Both the position numbers and the translations under genes were made by a program. Under the pieces are notes generated by a model. It made no database searches. It saw only the letters and a list, made by a program, of their open reading frames with translations, and was not told where the DNA came from. A DNA stretch of 64,000 nt from Roseiarcus fermentans (lineage in GTDB: Bacteria; Pseudomonadota; Alphaproteobacteria; Rhizobiales; Beijerinckiaceae), in contig NZ_QNRK01000040.1 of assembly GCF_003315135.1 (NCBI RefSeq), forward strand, positions 1 to 64,000, given 5' to 3'. The stretch's first letter is position 1. Each line of letters starts with the position of its first letter. Shown here piece after piece: positions 25,361-34,961 of this stretch.

Positions 25361-26101
25361 ATGTCGATGCCGTTTACCCAAGGTCCGAAAGCCCCGACGG
25401 CTGCGCCGATCGACCAAGCCCGAAATTTCAGAGTGCTGCTCGTCGAGGACGAGACGGAACTCGCGACCGAGGTGCGGTTCGAACTCGAGGCCGCCGGGTA
25501 CTCCGTGCGGGTCGCTCACACCCTCGAAGACGGGCTGTCCGCGGCGCGCTCGGGCTGGGCCTCCGTTCTCTTGGTAGACCGGATGCTCAACGGGGAGGAC
25601 GGGCTCTCGATCGTCGAGGCGCTGCGCGAGGGCGGCGATGCGACGCCCGTCCTGGTGATCAGCGGCCTGTCGTCGGTCGACGAGCGGATCAGCGGCCTGA
25701 AGGCCGGCGGCGACGACTACCTCGTCAAGCCCTTCGACGTTCGCGAGCTCGGCGCCCGCGTCGAGGCGCTGCTCCGACGGGGAGCGCAAACGCGCGCCAG
25801 CCGGCTGAAAGTCGGCGTTCTGGAAATGGATCTGATCGATCACGCCGTGCAATGCGCGGGCCGGCCGGTCGAACTCGTGCCACGGGAATTCAAACTGCTC
25901 GAGTACTTCATGCGTCACGCGGACCAGATCGTGACGCGCACGATGTTGCTGACCGACGTCTGGAATTTCAAATTCATGGCTCCCACGAACGTCGTCGACG
26001 TCCATCTCGGCAGCCTTCGGCGCAAGCTCGATCCAACGGGGAAGCGAAACTACATCGTGAACGTCCGCTCGGTCGGATTCAAACTCGATGCCGACCACTG
26101 A
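25361..26101 (+). CDS. OmpR/PhoB-family response regulator
   Basis: 246 residues. Receiver domain ~23-138: acidic pair E29-D30, phospho-acceptor D73 ('LLVDRML'), K123 in 'LVKPFD'. The C-terminal winged helix (150-240) has 'VPREFKLLEYFMRHADQIVTRTMLLTDVW' and 'VVDVHLGSLRRKLD...VRSVGFKL'. GGAG precedes the ATG. Its last codons overlap the histidine kinase start by 14 bases. Probable target: the RND efflux operon that follows. Confidence 0.92.
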   Translation: MSMPFTQGPKAPTAAPIDQARNFRVLLVEDETELATEVRFELEAAGYSVRVAHTLEDGLSAARSGWASVLLVDRMLNGEDGLSIVEALREGGDATPVLVISGLSSVDERISGLKAGGDDYLVKPFDVRELGARVEALLRRGAQTRASRLKVGVLEMDLIDHAVQCAGRPVELVPREFKLLEYFMRHADQIVTRTMLLTDVWNFKFMAPTNVVDVHLGSLRRKLDPTGKRNYIVNVRSVGFKLDADH

Positions 26102-27467
26102 TGTCTTTCGGGCGCGGGCGTTCCGCCTTGCGCTGACGTTCAGCTTCGCCATTTCCGCCGCCACCGTCGCGGCTTTCGCGTTCGTCTATTTGCAGGTCTC
26201 TCACGCCGACGTTCTACGCGTGGGGGCGGTGCTGGTCGACGAGGCCGCGAAAAGCGAGAGCGACAGCGACGATCGGCTTCGCCGCGCGCTGGAGTTGCGT
26301 CTGACCCGAGACATCCGCCGGCTCGACTATGTCGCCTTGTTCGATCCTTCGGGGGCCAAGGCGTTCGGCGACGTCGACGCCATGCCCCCGATTCCGGCCG
26401 ACGGCGCCGCGCATGTCGTGGCGCAGCAGCGTCTGCCGGATTCGACCCGCTTCGAACCCGCCCTGTTCGTCGCCCGCCGCCGCCCGGACGGCGCCGTCGT
26501 TCTGTTCGGCCGCAGCCTGCGCGACGTCTACGACCTGCAGGAATCGGTGCTGAAAGCCCTCGCCATCGCCCTCCTGCCGACCGTCCTCGTCATCCTGGCG
26601 ATCGGCGCGGTCTTCGCCCGCCGGGCCACGCAGAGGCTGGAGCGCATCCGCGACGCGATCCTTCGGATCATCCGCGGCGAGCTGGGATCTCGCCTCCCCG
26701 AGGGGGAAGGCGACGACATCGCGAAGGTGGCTGAGGCGGTCAATCTGATGCTCGACGAGATCGAGCGTCTGCTCGATCAGCTCAGATCGATCGGCGACAA
26801 TATCGCGCATGACCTGCGCACGCCGCTGACGGTGGCGCGCACCAGGATCGCGCGGGCGCTCGACGAGGACGCCGGCGAAGCATCCCTGCGGTCGGCGATG
26901 GACGCCGCGCTCGTCCAGATCGACCGCGCTTCCCTGACCATCTCCGCCATCCTGCGCGTGTCCGCGCTGGAAAGTTCGGCGCGGCGGAAGCAGTTCAAGG
27001 CGTTCGACCTCAGCGCCGTCTGCATCGAGATCGCCGAATACTACCAGCCGTTCGCAGAAACGAAGCGGATCGCGGTGACCGTCGAGGCCGCCGGGCCGGC
27101 CCCCATGCTCGGGGACGCTGATCTCGTCCGGGAGGTCGTCTCGAATCTCGTCGACAACGCGATCAAGTTCACGCCCGAAGGCGGAAAGGTTCGGGTCGAG
27201 ATCGCGATGGCGGAGGGATTTCCGCGTCTCGCGGTGAGCGACACCGGCCCCGGCGTGCCTTTACCAGACCGGACCCGGATTTTCCGCCGGCTGTATCGCG
27301 GCCCAGGCGCCGACACGGCGCCGGGGCACGGCCTGGGTCTGAGCATCGCCAAGACGATCGCCGAGCTGCATGGCTTTCATCTGTCGGTGGAGGACAACAA
27401 CCCCGGGGCCTGCTTCGTCATGCAGGCGACCGTCAAGGCGGCGGCCGGGTTGGCCTACGCGGCATAG
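26088..27467 (+). CDS. Sensor histidine kinase
   Basis: 459 residues. TM1 at ~15-33, a periplasmic sensor region of ~115 residues, TM2 at ~155-178, HAMP (~180-230), then HisKA with H241 in 'NIAHDLRTPLTVAR'. The HATPase domain shows N ('LVDNAIKFTPEGG'), G1 ('VSDTGPGVP') and G2 ('GHGLGLSIAKTIAE') boxes. It forms a two-component pair with the overlapping regulator. The sensor region has no recognisable metal motif, so the signal is unknown. Confidence 0.92.
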   Translation: MPTTDVFRARAFRLALTFSFAISAATVAAFAFVYLQVSHADVLRVGAVLVDEAAKSESDSDDRLRRALELRLTRDIRRLDYVALFDPSGAKAFGDVDAMPPIPADGAAHVVAQQRLPDSTRFEPALFVARRRPDGAVVLFGRSLRDVYDLQESVLKALAIALLPTVLVILAIGAVFARRATQRLERIRDAILRIIRGELGSRLPEGEGDDIAKVAEAVNLMLDEIERLLDQLRSIGDNIAHDLRTPLTVARTRIARALDEDAGEASLRSAMDAALVQIDRASLTISAILRVSALESSARRKQFKAFDLSAVCIEIAEYYQPFAETKRIAVTVEAAGPAPMLGDADLVREVVSNLVDNAIKFTPEGGKVRVEIAMAEGFPRLAVSDTGPGVPLPDRTRIFRRLYRGPGADTAPGHGLGLSIAKTIAELHGFHLSVEDNNPGACFVMQATVKAAAGLAYAA

Positions 27468-27627
27468 TGACCACCAAGTAACAGCTGAGCCAGTCTGAGT
27501 ATCTCCTCAACTTTAATTTAGTGGTTCTGGCCTCCCGCCCAAGCTACCAGAGTCGACGCCGAATGCGCTAACGAGGGCGCGCGCCGCCTTGTCGCGGCAA
27601 TGCCAAAAGTCAAAATCGAACAGATTT

Positions 27628-30600
27628 ATGCTTGCCATCGTCCGTATTGCTCTCAGCAAACCGTATACGTTCGTCGTGATGGCGATGCTGATCGTCATCT
27701 TCGGCGTCGCAGCGGCCGTACGGACGCCGACCGACATCTTCCCCAACATCGGCATCCCCGTGGTCGCGGTCGTGTGGACTTACGACGGCCTGCCCGCCGA
27801 CGACATGTCGAAGCGCGTGATCTACTATTATGAACGGACGCTGAGCACTCAGGTCAACGACATCGAGCATATCGAGTCACAGTCCCTTCCGCGCTACGGG
27901 GTCGTGAAGGTGTTCTTTCAGCGCGGCGTCAACATCAACGCCGCGCTCGCCCAAACGACGGCGGCCTCGCAGACCGTCCTCAAATACCTGCCCCCCGGCA
28001 TAACGCCGCCGTTCGTCCTCAGCTTCAACGCCTCGAGCGTGCCGGTCATCCAGCTTGCGCTGTCGAGCAGCGCGCTCTCCCAGGCGCAGCTCTTCGACGC
28101 GGGACAGAACTTCATTCGGCCGCAGCTCGCTTCGGTCGCCGGTTCGGCCATCCCTTCTCCCTATGGCGGCAAGATCCTTCAGGTGCAGGTCGACATCGAT
28201 CAGACCAAGCTGCAAGCCTACGGTCTGTCGGCGCAGGATGTCGTCAACGCGATCGGCCAGCAGAACATCGTCACTCCGGTCGGCTCCGAGAAGATCGGCG
28301 ATTTCGAGTATATCGTGTCGCTCAACGGGTCGCCGACCCGGCTCGACGAGCTCAACGATCTGCCGATCCGCGTGGTCAACGGGGCGACGGTTTTCGTTCG
28401 TGACGTCGCCTACGCGCATTTCGGCGCCCCGCCGCAAATCAACATGGTGCGGGTCGACGGCTCCAACGCGGTCCTGATGACGATCCTGAAAACGGGATCG
28501 GCCTCGACTCTCGACGTCATCAACGGCGTCAAGGCGCTGCTTCCCAAGCTTCGGGAAACGCTGCCGCCGAGCCTGAAGCTCGACGCCATCAACGACCAGT
28601 CGTCGTTCGTCTACGCGGCCGTCGATTCGGTCGTCTTCGAGGGCCTCGTCGCAGCGGCGCTGACCGGACTTATGATTCTCGTCTTTCTCGGCAGCTGGCG
28701 TTCGACCCTCATCATCACGATCTCGATCCCGCTGGCGATCCTCGCGTCTGTCGCCGCCTTGTCGGCGATCGGGGAAACGATCAACGTGATGACGCTCGGC
28801 GGACTGGCTCTGGCGGTGGGCATTCTGGTCGACGACGCGACGGTCACGATCGAGAACATCAACTGGCATCTCGAACAGGGCAAGGAGATCGAATCGGCGA
28901 TCATGGACGGCGCGCGCCAGATCGTCATTCCGGCGACGGTTTCGCTTCTGTGCATCCTGATCGTGTTCGTGCCGATGTTCAATCTCGGCGGGGTCGCGGG
29001 CTATCTGTTCCGCCCGATGGCGGAGGCGGTGGCGTTCGCGTTGATCGCCTCCTACGTGCTGTCGCGCACGCTCGTGAACACGATGGCGCGCAACCTGCTG
29101 GCTCATCAGGCTGTGCACGAGCACGGAACGGCTGCGAAGCCGACCCGCAATCCTCTCGTGCGTTTCCAGCGCGGCTTCGAGCGGCGGTTCGAGGCCTCGC
29201 GCCGCCTTTACCGCGACCTGCTGGAAACCGCGATCGCCGCGCGCTGGACCTTCGTCGCCGGATTTCTCCTCGCCGTCGTCGGTTCCTTCGCTCTCGCCCC
29301 CTACCTTGGTCAGAACTTCTTTCCCTCGGTCGCCAATACGCAGCTCAAGCTTCACGTTCGCGCGCCCACAGGCACGCGCATCGAAGGGACCGCGGCAATC
29401 TGCAACGGCGTCGAAACCGAAATTCGGCGGATTATTCCCGCTGCCGCGCTGGGTCCGATTGTCGACAATATTGGCCTGCCGGTGAGCGGCATCAATTCCA
29501 CTTACAACAACTCGGGCACCGTCGGCCCTGGCGACGCCGATATCCTGATCACGATCACGCCGGCGTATCAGAGCGAGGCCGACGATTACGTCCGGACCAT
29601 GCGCGAGATCCTGCCGCGCGCGTTTCCCGGCACGACCTTCGCCTTCCTGCCCGCGGACATCGTCTCGCAGATTCTCAATTTTGGCCTGCCCGCGCCGATC
29701 GACGTGCAGGTCGTCGGCGCAAATTTCGACGCCAATCATGCCTATGCCAACGCGCTGCTGAAGAAGATCGCACACGTCCCGGGCGTCGCAGACGCGCGCA
29801 TCCAGCAGGCGTCCAACTATCCGACGCTCGGGGTTGAAGTCGACCGGATGCGTGCGGCGGCGGTGGGCCTCACCGAGGGCGACGTCGCGAAGAGTTTGCA
29901 GGAGTCCCTTTCCGGCAGCTTCAAGGTGGCGCCGACGTTCTGGATCAATCCGAAGAACGGCGTCGCCTATCCGATCGTGACCCAGACTCCGCAATACTGG
30001 CTGGATTCCGTCTCCTCGCTCGAGAACATTCCCGCCTCGTCGCAGGATTCGTCGCAGCTTGTCGGAGGCCTGGCGACCTTGAAGCGCGGGACGAGTCCGG
30101 CCGTCGTCTCGCACTACGCCGTTCAGCCAGTCCTCGACATCTATGCCGCCACCAACGAGCGCGACCTCGGCTCGGTTTCGGCCGACATCCAGCGGATTCT
30201 CGACCAGACGGCGAAGGACCTTCCTCGGGGCTCCTCCGTCGTCATGCGTGGACAGACGCTGACGATGACCTCGGCGTATCAGCAGCTCCTGGTCGGCATC
30301 GCGCTCGCGATCGTGCTGATCTACATGCTGATCGTCGTCAATTTCCAGTCCTGGCTCGATCCATTTGTCATCGTGAGCGCCCTGCCGACCGCGCTCGCCG
30401 GCATTGTCTGGATGCTGTTCGTGACCCGCACGACGCTGTCGGTGCCCGCGCTGACGGGGGCGATCATGTGCATGGGCGTCGCGACCGCCAACAGCATCCT
30501 CGTCGTCAGCTTCGCGCGCGAGCGGTTGGCGGAAGGCGTCGACGCCGCAACCGCTGCGATGGACGCTGGGTTCACTCGGTTCAGGCCGGTGCTGATGACG

Positions 30601-30810
30601 GCGATGGCGATGATCATCGGCATGTTGCCGATGGCGCTGAGCTCCGAACTGAACGCGCCGCTCGGCCGCGCCGTCATCGGCGGCCTCCTGTGCTCCACGC
30701 TCGCCACCCTGTTCTTCGTGCCGGCGGTCTTCCGAATCGTGCACGACCGCAGACCCGTCAGCGAACGCGACCCGGCGCACACTCCGGCCATCGAGGCGAC
30801 CACGATATGA
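27628..30810 (+). CDS. RND efflux permease (inner-membrane pump)
   Basis: 1060 residues, normal for AcrB/MdtB-like pumps. Twelve TM helices and two large periplasmic loops. Starts 'MLAIVRIALSKPYTFVVMAML' with 'PTDIFPNIGIPVVAVVWTYDGL', then 'TVNDIEHIESQS'-like text typical of this alphaproteobacterial subgroup. The proton-relay aspartates D402-D403 lie in TM4 'GILVDDATVTIENI'. It lacks the DFG-D-DE type signature of heavy-metal (HME) pumps that I would look for in TM4, so drugs or organic toxicants are more likely substrates. It forms a coupled operon with the adaptor (ATGA overlap). An ATG closest to the hydrophobic N-terminus was chosen. Confidence 0.92.
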   Translation: MLAIVRIALSKPYTFVVMAMLIVIFGVAAAVRTPTDIFPNIGIPVVAVVWTYDGLPADDMSKRVIYYYERTLSTQVNDIEHIESQSLPRYGVVKVFFQRGVNINAALAQTTAASQTVLKYLPPGITPPFVLSFNASSVPVIQLALSSSALSQAQLFDAGQNFIRPQLASVAGSAIPSPYGGKILQVQVDIDQTKLQAYGLSAQDVVNAIGQQNIVTPVGSEKIGDFEYIVSLNGSPTRLDELNDLPIRVVNGATVFVRDVAYAHFGAPPQINMVRVDGSNAVLMTILKTGSASTLDVINGVKALLPKLRETLPPSLKLDAINDQSSFVYAAVDSVVFEGLVAAALTGLMILVFLGSWRSTLIITISIPLAILASVAALSAIGETINVMTLGGLALAVGILVDDATVTIENINWHLEQGKEIESAIMDGARQIVIPATVSLLCILIVFVPMFNLGGVAGYLFRPMAEAVAFALIASYVLSRTLVNTMARNLLAHQAVHEHGTAAKPTRNPLVRFQRGFERRFEASRRLYRDLLETAIAARWTFVAGFLLAVVGSFALAPYLGQNFFPSVANTQLKLHVRAPTGTRIEGTAAICNGVETEIRRIIPAAALGPIVDNIGLPVSGINSTYNNSGTVGPGDADILITITPAYQSEADDYVRTMREILPRAFPGTTFAFLPADIVSQILNFGLPAPIDVQVVGANFDANHAYANALLKKIAHVPGVADARIQQASNYPTLGVEVDRMRAAAVGLTEGDVAKSLQESLSGSFKVAPTFWINPKNGVAYPIVTQTPQYWLDSVSSLENIPASSQDSSQLVGGLATLKRGTSPAVVSHYAVQPVLDIYAATNERDLGSVSADIQRILDQTAKDLPRGSSVVMRGQTLTMTSAYQQLLVGIALAIVLIYMLIVVNFQSWLDPFVIVSALPTALAGIVWMLFVTRTTLSVPALTGAIMCMGVATANSILVVSFARERLAEGVDAATAAMDAGFTRFRPVLMTAMAMIIGMLPMALSSELNAPLGRAVIGGLLCSTLATLFFVPAVFRIVHDRRPVSERDPAHTPAIEATTI

Positions 30811-32114
30811 AGCACGATGACCCGCCGAGATCCGTTCTGGACGAGGACGAAGGCGACCCGCGCGACGACGCGCCGCCGCGGTCGGCGCTGGGAAAAGTGA
30901 AGGCCGGCCGAACGATCATGCTGTTCGGCCTGGCTGCAGTCGCGATCGCGGTCACGGGCGTCGTCGGTCGAAGTCACGACGAGGAGAGGCTTGCCCGGTG
31001 GACTGACAAGCAGGCTGTTCCGACCGTCGCCGTGGTGGCGCCGGCGCGCGGCAGCAAGACGAGCGAACTCGTGCTGCCGGGCGACGTCGAGGCCTTCTAC
31101 AGCGCGGCGATCCATGGCCAGACGAGCGGCTATGTTCGCGAATGGCGCAAAGACATCGGCGCCGAGGCGCGCCAGGGCGACGTGCTCGCCGTGATCGACA
31201 CGCCGGAGCTCGACCAGAGCATTGCGGTCGCCGAGAGCGAGGTCGCCAAGGCGAAAGCGAATCTCGCCCTCGCCAAGGTGACGGCTCAGCGTTGGGATTC
31301 TCTACGCGCGTCCGCAGCCGTGTCGCAGCAGACGGCCGACGAAAAGACCGCCGACGCCCGCGCCCGCGCCGCCGAGGTCGCCGCCGCACAGGCCAGCCTC
31401 GACCGGCTGAAGGCGCAGAAGACGTTCGCCAACATCGTGGCGCCGTTCGACGGCGTCGTCACCTCGCGCAACGTCGACGTCGGATCGCTGGTCAAGGGGG
31501 ATTCGAACGACGGCGCGGCGTTGTTTTCGGTCGCCGACATCCATCGGATGCGGATCTATGTGCGGGCGCCGGAAGCCTATGCGGCCGCGTTGACGAGCGG
31601 CATGAAGGCGACCCTCCAACTGCCGGAATACCCAGACCGCGTCTTTGAGGCGACGGTCGAGACGACATCGCGAGCCATCGACAGGAAGTCGCGCTCGCTG
31701 CTGGTCGAACTCTATGCCGACAATGAGGACGGCGCGCTGACGCCCGGCGCCTTTGCGCGGGTTCACTTTCAAATTCCCCCCGACCCCAAGGCGCTCAGAC
31801 TTCCAGCGAACGCGCTGTTGTTTCGCGACAACGCAATCGAAGTCGCGACCCTCGACCCCGACAATCGTGTCGTGCTCAAGACCGTGCGGATTGCCCGCGA
31901 CCTCGGCTCGGAGGTCGAAATCGACGGGGGTCTGAGCGCGGGCGATCGCGTCGTCGCCAATCCTCCCGAGTCGCTCGGCGACGGCGAAGAAGTCAGGGTC
32001 GCGGGCGCCGGGACCGGGACGCCGAGTTCGCCGGCCGGACAACGGGGCGCACGAAGGGAACGGCCGGGCGACGCCCGGCAACTGGCCGCCTCGGAGCGGG
32101 GCCGGGTCGAATGA
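30807..32114 (+). CDS. RND adaptor (membrane fusion protein)
   Basis: 435 residues. N-terminal TM anchor (~35-55), then a lipoyl-like domain split by a coiled-coil hairpin: 'GDVEAFYSAAIHGQTSGYVREWRKDIGAEARQGDVLAVIDTPELDQ', helices to ~residue 210, then 'FANIVAPFDGVVTSRNVDVGSLVKG'. Beta-barrel and membrane-proximal domains follow. Links the permease to the outer-membrane channel in the periplasm. Start overlaps the permease stop; stop overlaps the OMF start. Confidence 0.92.
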   Translation: MKHDDPPRSVLDEDEGDPRDDAPPRSALGKVKAGRTIMLFGLAAVAIAVTGVVGRSHDEERLARWTDKQAVPTVAVVAPARGSKTSELVLPGDVEAFYSAAIHGQTSGYVREWRKDIGAEARQGDVLAVIDTPELDQSIAVAESEVAKAKANLALAKVTAQRWDSLRASAAVSQQTADEKTADARARAAEVAAAQASLDRLKAQKTFANIVAPFDGVVTSRNVDVGSLVKGDSNDGAALFSVADIHRMRIYVRAPEAYAAALTSGMKATLQLPEYPDRVFEATVETTSRAIDRKSRSLLVELYADNEDGALTPGAFARVHFQIPPDPKALRLPANALLFRDNAIEVATLDPDNRVVLKTVRIARDLGSEVEIDGGLSAGDRVVANPPESLGDGEEVRVAGAGTGTPSSPAGQRGARRERPGDARQLAASERGRVE

Positions 32115-33580
32115 AGGCTCGGCTTTGGCTAATGGGAGCGATTGCCCTGGCGCTCGGCGGCTGCGCCTTCGCGCCGCGCTACGCGCTCCCGACGCCGTCG
32201 CTTTCGGCGAAGTTCAAGGATGCGACGGCGGAGGGCGCCGCCCTCCCGGCAGACGAGGATTGGTGGCGGAGCTTCAACGACGCGACGCTCGACAATCTCC
32301 AGGCTCAGGTCGACGCCGCCAATCCCGATCTCGCCGCCGCGATCGCATCGAACGCCGCCCAACAGGCGCGCGCCGAGGCGGCTCTGTCCGGACTGCTGCC
32401 CAACGTCGACGCGGTCGGGCACGTGACCGCCAACAGGCAGTCGAACAACCGGCCGCTCCGCTCGGCGAACCAGCCGACCTATTACGGCGACAATCTCATC
32501 GGGGCCAAGGCGTCCTACGAGGTCGATATCTGGGGCCGGGTGCGCGATATCGCATCCTCCGCCAACGCGACCGCCGAGGCGGCCACGGACGCGCTCGCTC
32601 AGGCGCGGCTCGAACTGCACGCCGAACTCGCACGCGATTACATCGAATTGCGCGGCCTCGACGACGAGGCGAAACTGATCTCGGACACGATCGGCATCTA
32701 CCGTTCGGCGTTCGACCTCACCAAGTCGCGGCTCGCGGCGCAGATCGCCTCCCCCGTCGATGTCGATCGCGCTCAGGCCCAGCTCAGCAGCGCCGAGGCG
32801 CAGGGCTCGGACTTGGCCCTGAGGCGCGCCGCGCTGGAGAACGCGATCGCCGCGCTGGTCGGACAATCGGCGGCGTCCTTTACGGTCGCGCGCGCGGCCC
32901 GGCCGCTGCCGCTGCCTGCCCGTCCGCGCGCCGTGCCCGCCGACGTCCTGCGCCGCCGCCCGGATGTGGCGGAGGCCGAGCGGCTGACTGCGGCGGCGAA
33001 TTTCGGCGTTGGCGCAGCCCGCGCCAATTTCTTTCCGAGAGTCACGCTGATCGCCCTCGGGGGAACTCAAGACACCGGCTTCCGGTTGTTCAACCCGGGA
33101 AACACGCTGGGGGCGATCGGTCCGACGGTCGATCTGCCGCTGTTCGACGCGGGCCTGCGGCAGGCCGAGCTCGACATCGCCAAGGCGGGGTTCACCGAGG
33201 CCGCCGAGACCTATCGGTCGACGGTCCTGCGATCGGTCAAGGAGGTGCAGGACGACCTCAGCGCATTGCGCTGGCTCGCAGCGGAGCAGCGTCAGAGTTC
33301 GACCGCCGCCGCCGCCGCCCGGCGGGCCGCGGACCTGTCTCTGACGCTGTATCGCGACGGCGCTTCTTCCTATCTCGACGTGGTCACCGCCCAGAGCACG
33401 GCGCTGGAAGCCGAACGCCTGACGATCGCGCTGCACACGCGGGAACTGGAATCCGACGTCGGCCTGATGCTGGCGCTGGGCGGCGGATGGACGACGCCCC
33501 CCGAGCCCGCGCCGCGGACGATCGACGTGACCCCGCCGCCTGTCCAGATGGCCAGGGAACTGACACGAGCCAAGCCATGA
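32111..33580 (+). CDS. Outer-membrane efflux factor, NodT-type lipoprotein
   Basis: 489 residues. Lipobox LGGC at Cys18 after a short signal sequence. TolC-like repeats: 'DWWRSFNDATLDNLQAQVDAANPDLAAA', 'ASYEVDIWGRVRD', 'LRRRPDVAEAERLTAAANFGVGAARANFFPRVTL', 'LPLFDAGLRQAEL', 'YLDVVTAQSTALEAERLTI'. It forms the trimeric exit duct of the tripartite pump. It overlaps both the adaptor and the following small gene by 4 bases. Confidence 0.92.
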   Translation: MKARLWLMGAIALALGGCAFAPRYALPTPSLSAKFKDATAEGAALPADEDWWRSFNDATLDNLQAQVDAANPDLAAAIASNAAQQARAEAALSGLLPNVDAVGHVTANRQSNNRPLRSANQPTYYGDNLIGAKASYEVDIWGRVRDIASSANATAEAATDALAQARLELHAELARDYIELRGLDDEAKLISDTIGIYRSAFDLTKSRLAAQIASPVDVDRAQAQLSSAEAQGSDLALRRAALENAIAALVGQSAASFTVARAARPLPLPARPRAVPADVLRRRPDVAEAERLTAAANFGVGAARANFFPRVTLIALGGTQDTGFRLFNPGNTLGAIGPTVDLPLFDAGLRQAELDIAKAGFTEAAETYRSTVLRSVKEVQDDLSALRWLAAEQRQSSTAAAAARRAADLSLTLYRDGASSYLDVVTAQSTALEAERLTIALHTRELESDVGLMLALGGGWTTPPEPAPRTIDVTPPPVQMARELTRAKP

Positions 33581-33990
33581 GCGACGCGACGGAGAGGCCG
33601 GGGAATTGCGGCGCCTGCGCCTTCTGGCGAAAGCTTCGCGAAAGCGACGGCCTGTGTCGCCGCTGGGCGCCGCAAGCGACGAGCCATCCCGAAGCGGTGG
33701 CCCATTGGCCGTTGACCCACCGGGGCGATGGTTGCGGCGACGGAATCGCCGCCGCCGAGTTCTCGCTCGTCGTCGATTGCGCGACGTGCGTGTCCTGGCG
33801 GCGACCCTCGCTGGGACTCCATCCGGTCAATCGCGGTGACATGCCGATGACATGGTGGGCGCACGCCGGCACTTGCACCCGCCACGCGCCTCACCCGGTT
33901 CGCGAACCCGGCCCGCGCGGATTCTGGCCTGCGACCCTCGACGTCGATGGCTGCGGCGAGGGCTCGCCGCACCGTCGCGACCGCGAATGA
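33577..33990 (+). CDS. Small CxxC protein coupled to the efflux operon
   Basis: 137 residues, no signal peptide. Two similar halves each carry a metal-site-like pattern: 'CGACAFWRKL..SDGLCRRW' (residues ~11-31) and 'DCATCVSWRRP' followed by 'GTCTRHAPHPV'. A further Cys lies near the end (VDGCGEG). This suggests a pseudo-duplicated zinc-ribbon or iron-sulfur protein. The start overlaps the OMF stop (ATGA), so it is made with the pump. I do not know its function; a redox or metal sensing accessory is one possibility. Confidence 0.7.
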   Translation: MSDATERPGNCGACAFWRKLRESDGLCRRWAPQATSHPEAVAHWPLTHRGDGCGDGIAAAEFSLVVDCATCVSWRRPSLGLHPVNRGDMPMTWWAHAGTCTRHAPHPVREPGPRGFWPATLDVDGCGEGSPHRRDRE

Positions 33991-34152
33991 CCAGAGGAAC
34001 GCAGTGTCGAGGCAACTCAATTCTTCCTTATAAATAGATAATTTAGTTTATCTGGATTGTAACGTCGGATAAAATACATATCTTGACACAACTTCCGGAG
34101 CGCTTGCCAAGATCACCAGCGTTTCTGTCTTATTTTTCCGAGGATAAGTTCA

Positions 34153-34512
34153 GTGGTAAATTCTGCAGCGGTTGCGGCTGCTGTAACATTCGGCTTCGCT
34201 TTGCTTGCTCCACTATCCATACCGGCGGCGTTCGGCAGCGAGGCGACCTCGATCGCCCTTGGTCATCGCCATCATCATGTCCTTCGGCGCCACACCCATC
34301 GCGGCGTCGAGAGCGGTGCGATCGGGCCGGTCGCCTCGGCCGCTCCGGGCTGGACGCCCTTCCAGGGGCCTTTCCTCAACCCGTTTGCGACGCCGCCGCA
34401 ACCGCTCGAATGGCCGAAGATCGCCCCTTATCCGCCGGGACAAGGCGACACGGACGGAATGAGCCGCAACATCGAGGACTGCAACAAGGGATGCATCGAC
34501 GGCCCTTACTGA
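34153..34512 (+). CDS. Secreted His-rich small protein, tandem copy 1
   Basis: 119 residues from a GTG start with GAGGAT before it. Signal peptide to about residue 29 (APLSIPAAFGSE). Just after it lies a histidine cluster, 'GHRHHHVLRRHTHRG', then a Pro/Phe-rich stretch. The C-terminus is 'PPGQGDTDGMSRNIEDCNKG' plus 'CIDGPY'. The CNxGC pair and the last residues are shared with the next gene. The mature protein is periplasmic or extracellular; His cluster and paired Cys suggest metal binding. No family known to me. Confidence 0.72.
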   Translation: MVNSAAVAAAVTFGFALLAPLSIPAAFGSEATSIALGHRHHHVLRRHTHRGVESGAIGPVASAAPGWTPFQGPFLNPFATPPQPLEWPKIAPYPPGQGDTDGMSRNIEDCNKGCIDGPY

Positions 34513-34576
34513 CCGCCTGGGCGCAGGTGGAGCTTCAACGCGGTTTTTGTATTGGTTCAACTGAAAGGAACACACG

Positions 34577-34876
34577 ATGAAACAAGGCCTGATCTTAGGA
34601 ATTGCGCTCGCGGCGGCGATTTCGCTACCGGTCCTGGCCGCTCCATCCGGGAGCGAAACACCGCCGGTCCACCCACATCGCCACCTCCACCATCATATTC
34701 ACGGAACCGTTGTGGGAGGCGCTATCGCGCCGAACGCGACTGCGCAGGTTGCGCCTCCGGCGCCGGCGTGGGGCTTTCCGCACATCGCGCCCTTTCCGGA
34801 TGGCCAGGGCGATGTGGATGGGCTGAGCCGCCACAAGAGCGATTGCAACGAGGGCTGTATCGACGGCCCTTCCTGA
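34577..34876 (+). CDS. Secreted His-rich small protein, tandem copy 2
   Basis: 99 residues. Signal peptide MKQGLILGIALAAAISLPVLAA. The mature part begins PSGSET, followed by 'HPHRHLHHHIHG', a Pro/Ala linker, then 'APFPDGQGDVDGLSRHKSDC' and 'NEGCIDGPS'. It is a paralogue of the preceding gene: same order of signal, His cluster, Pro-rich linker and C-terminal DCNxGCIDGP. It starts 64 bases after it and has AAAGGAA before the ATG. Function unknown; metal chelation or delivery in the envelope is inference. Confidence 0.75.
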   Translation: MKQGLILGIALAAAISLPVLAAPSGSETPPVHPHRHLHHHIHGTVVGGAIAPNATAQVAPPAPAWGFPHIAPFPDGQGDVDGLSRHKSDCNEGCIDGPS

Positions 34877-34961
34877 TCTTTCGGGTACGGGAGAGAGCCG
34901 GCGGCGGACGATCGACCACGCCTGTCGCCCGCTTCAGGCGGCGCGACAGCCGATTCCGGCG

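Noticed and set aside
27877-30780. Very long open frame on - opposite the RND permease
   Set aside because: It is Arg/Asp/Gly-rich with no hydrophobic pattern; the + strand encodes a clear RND pump.
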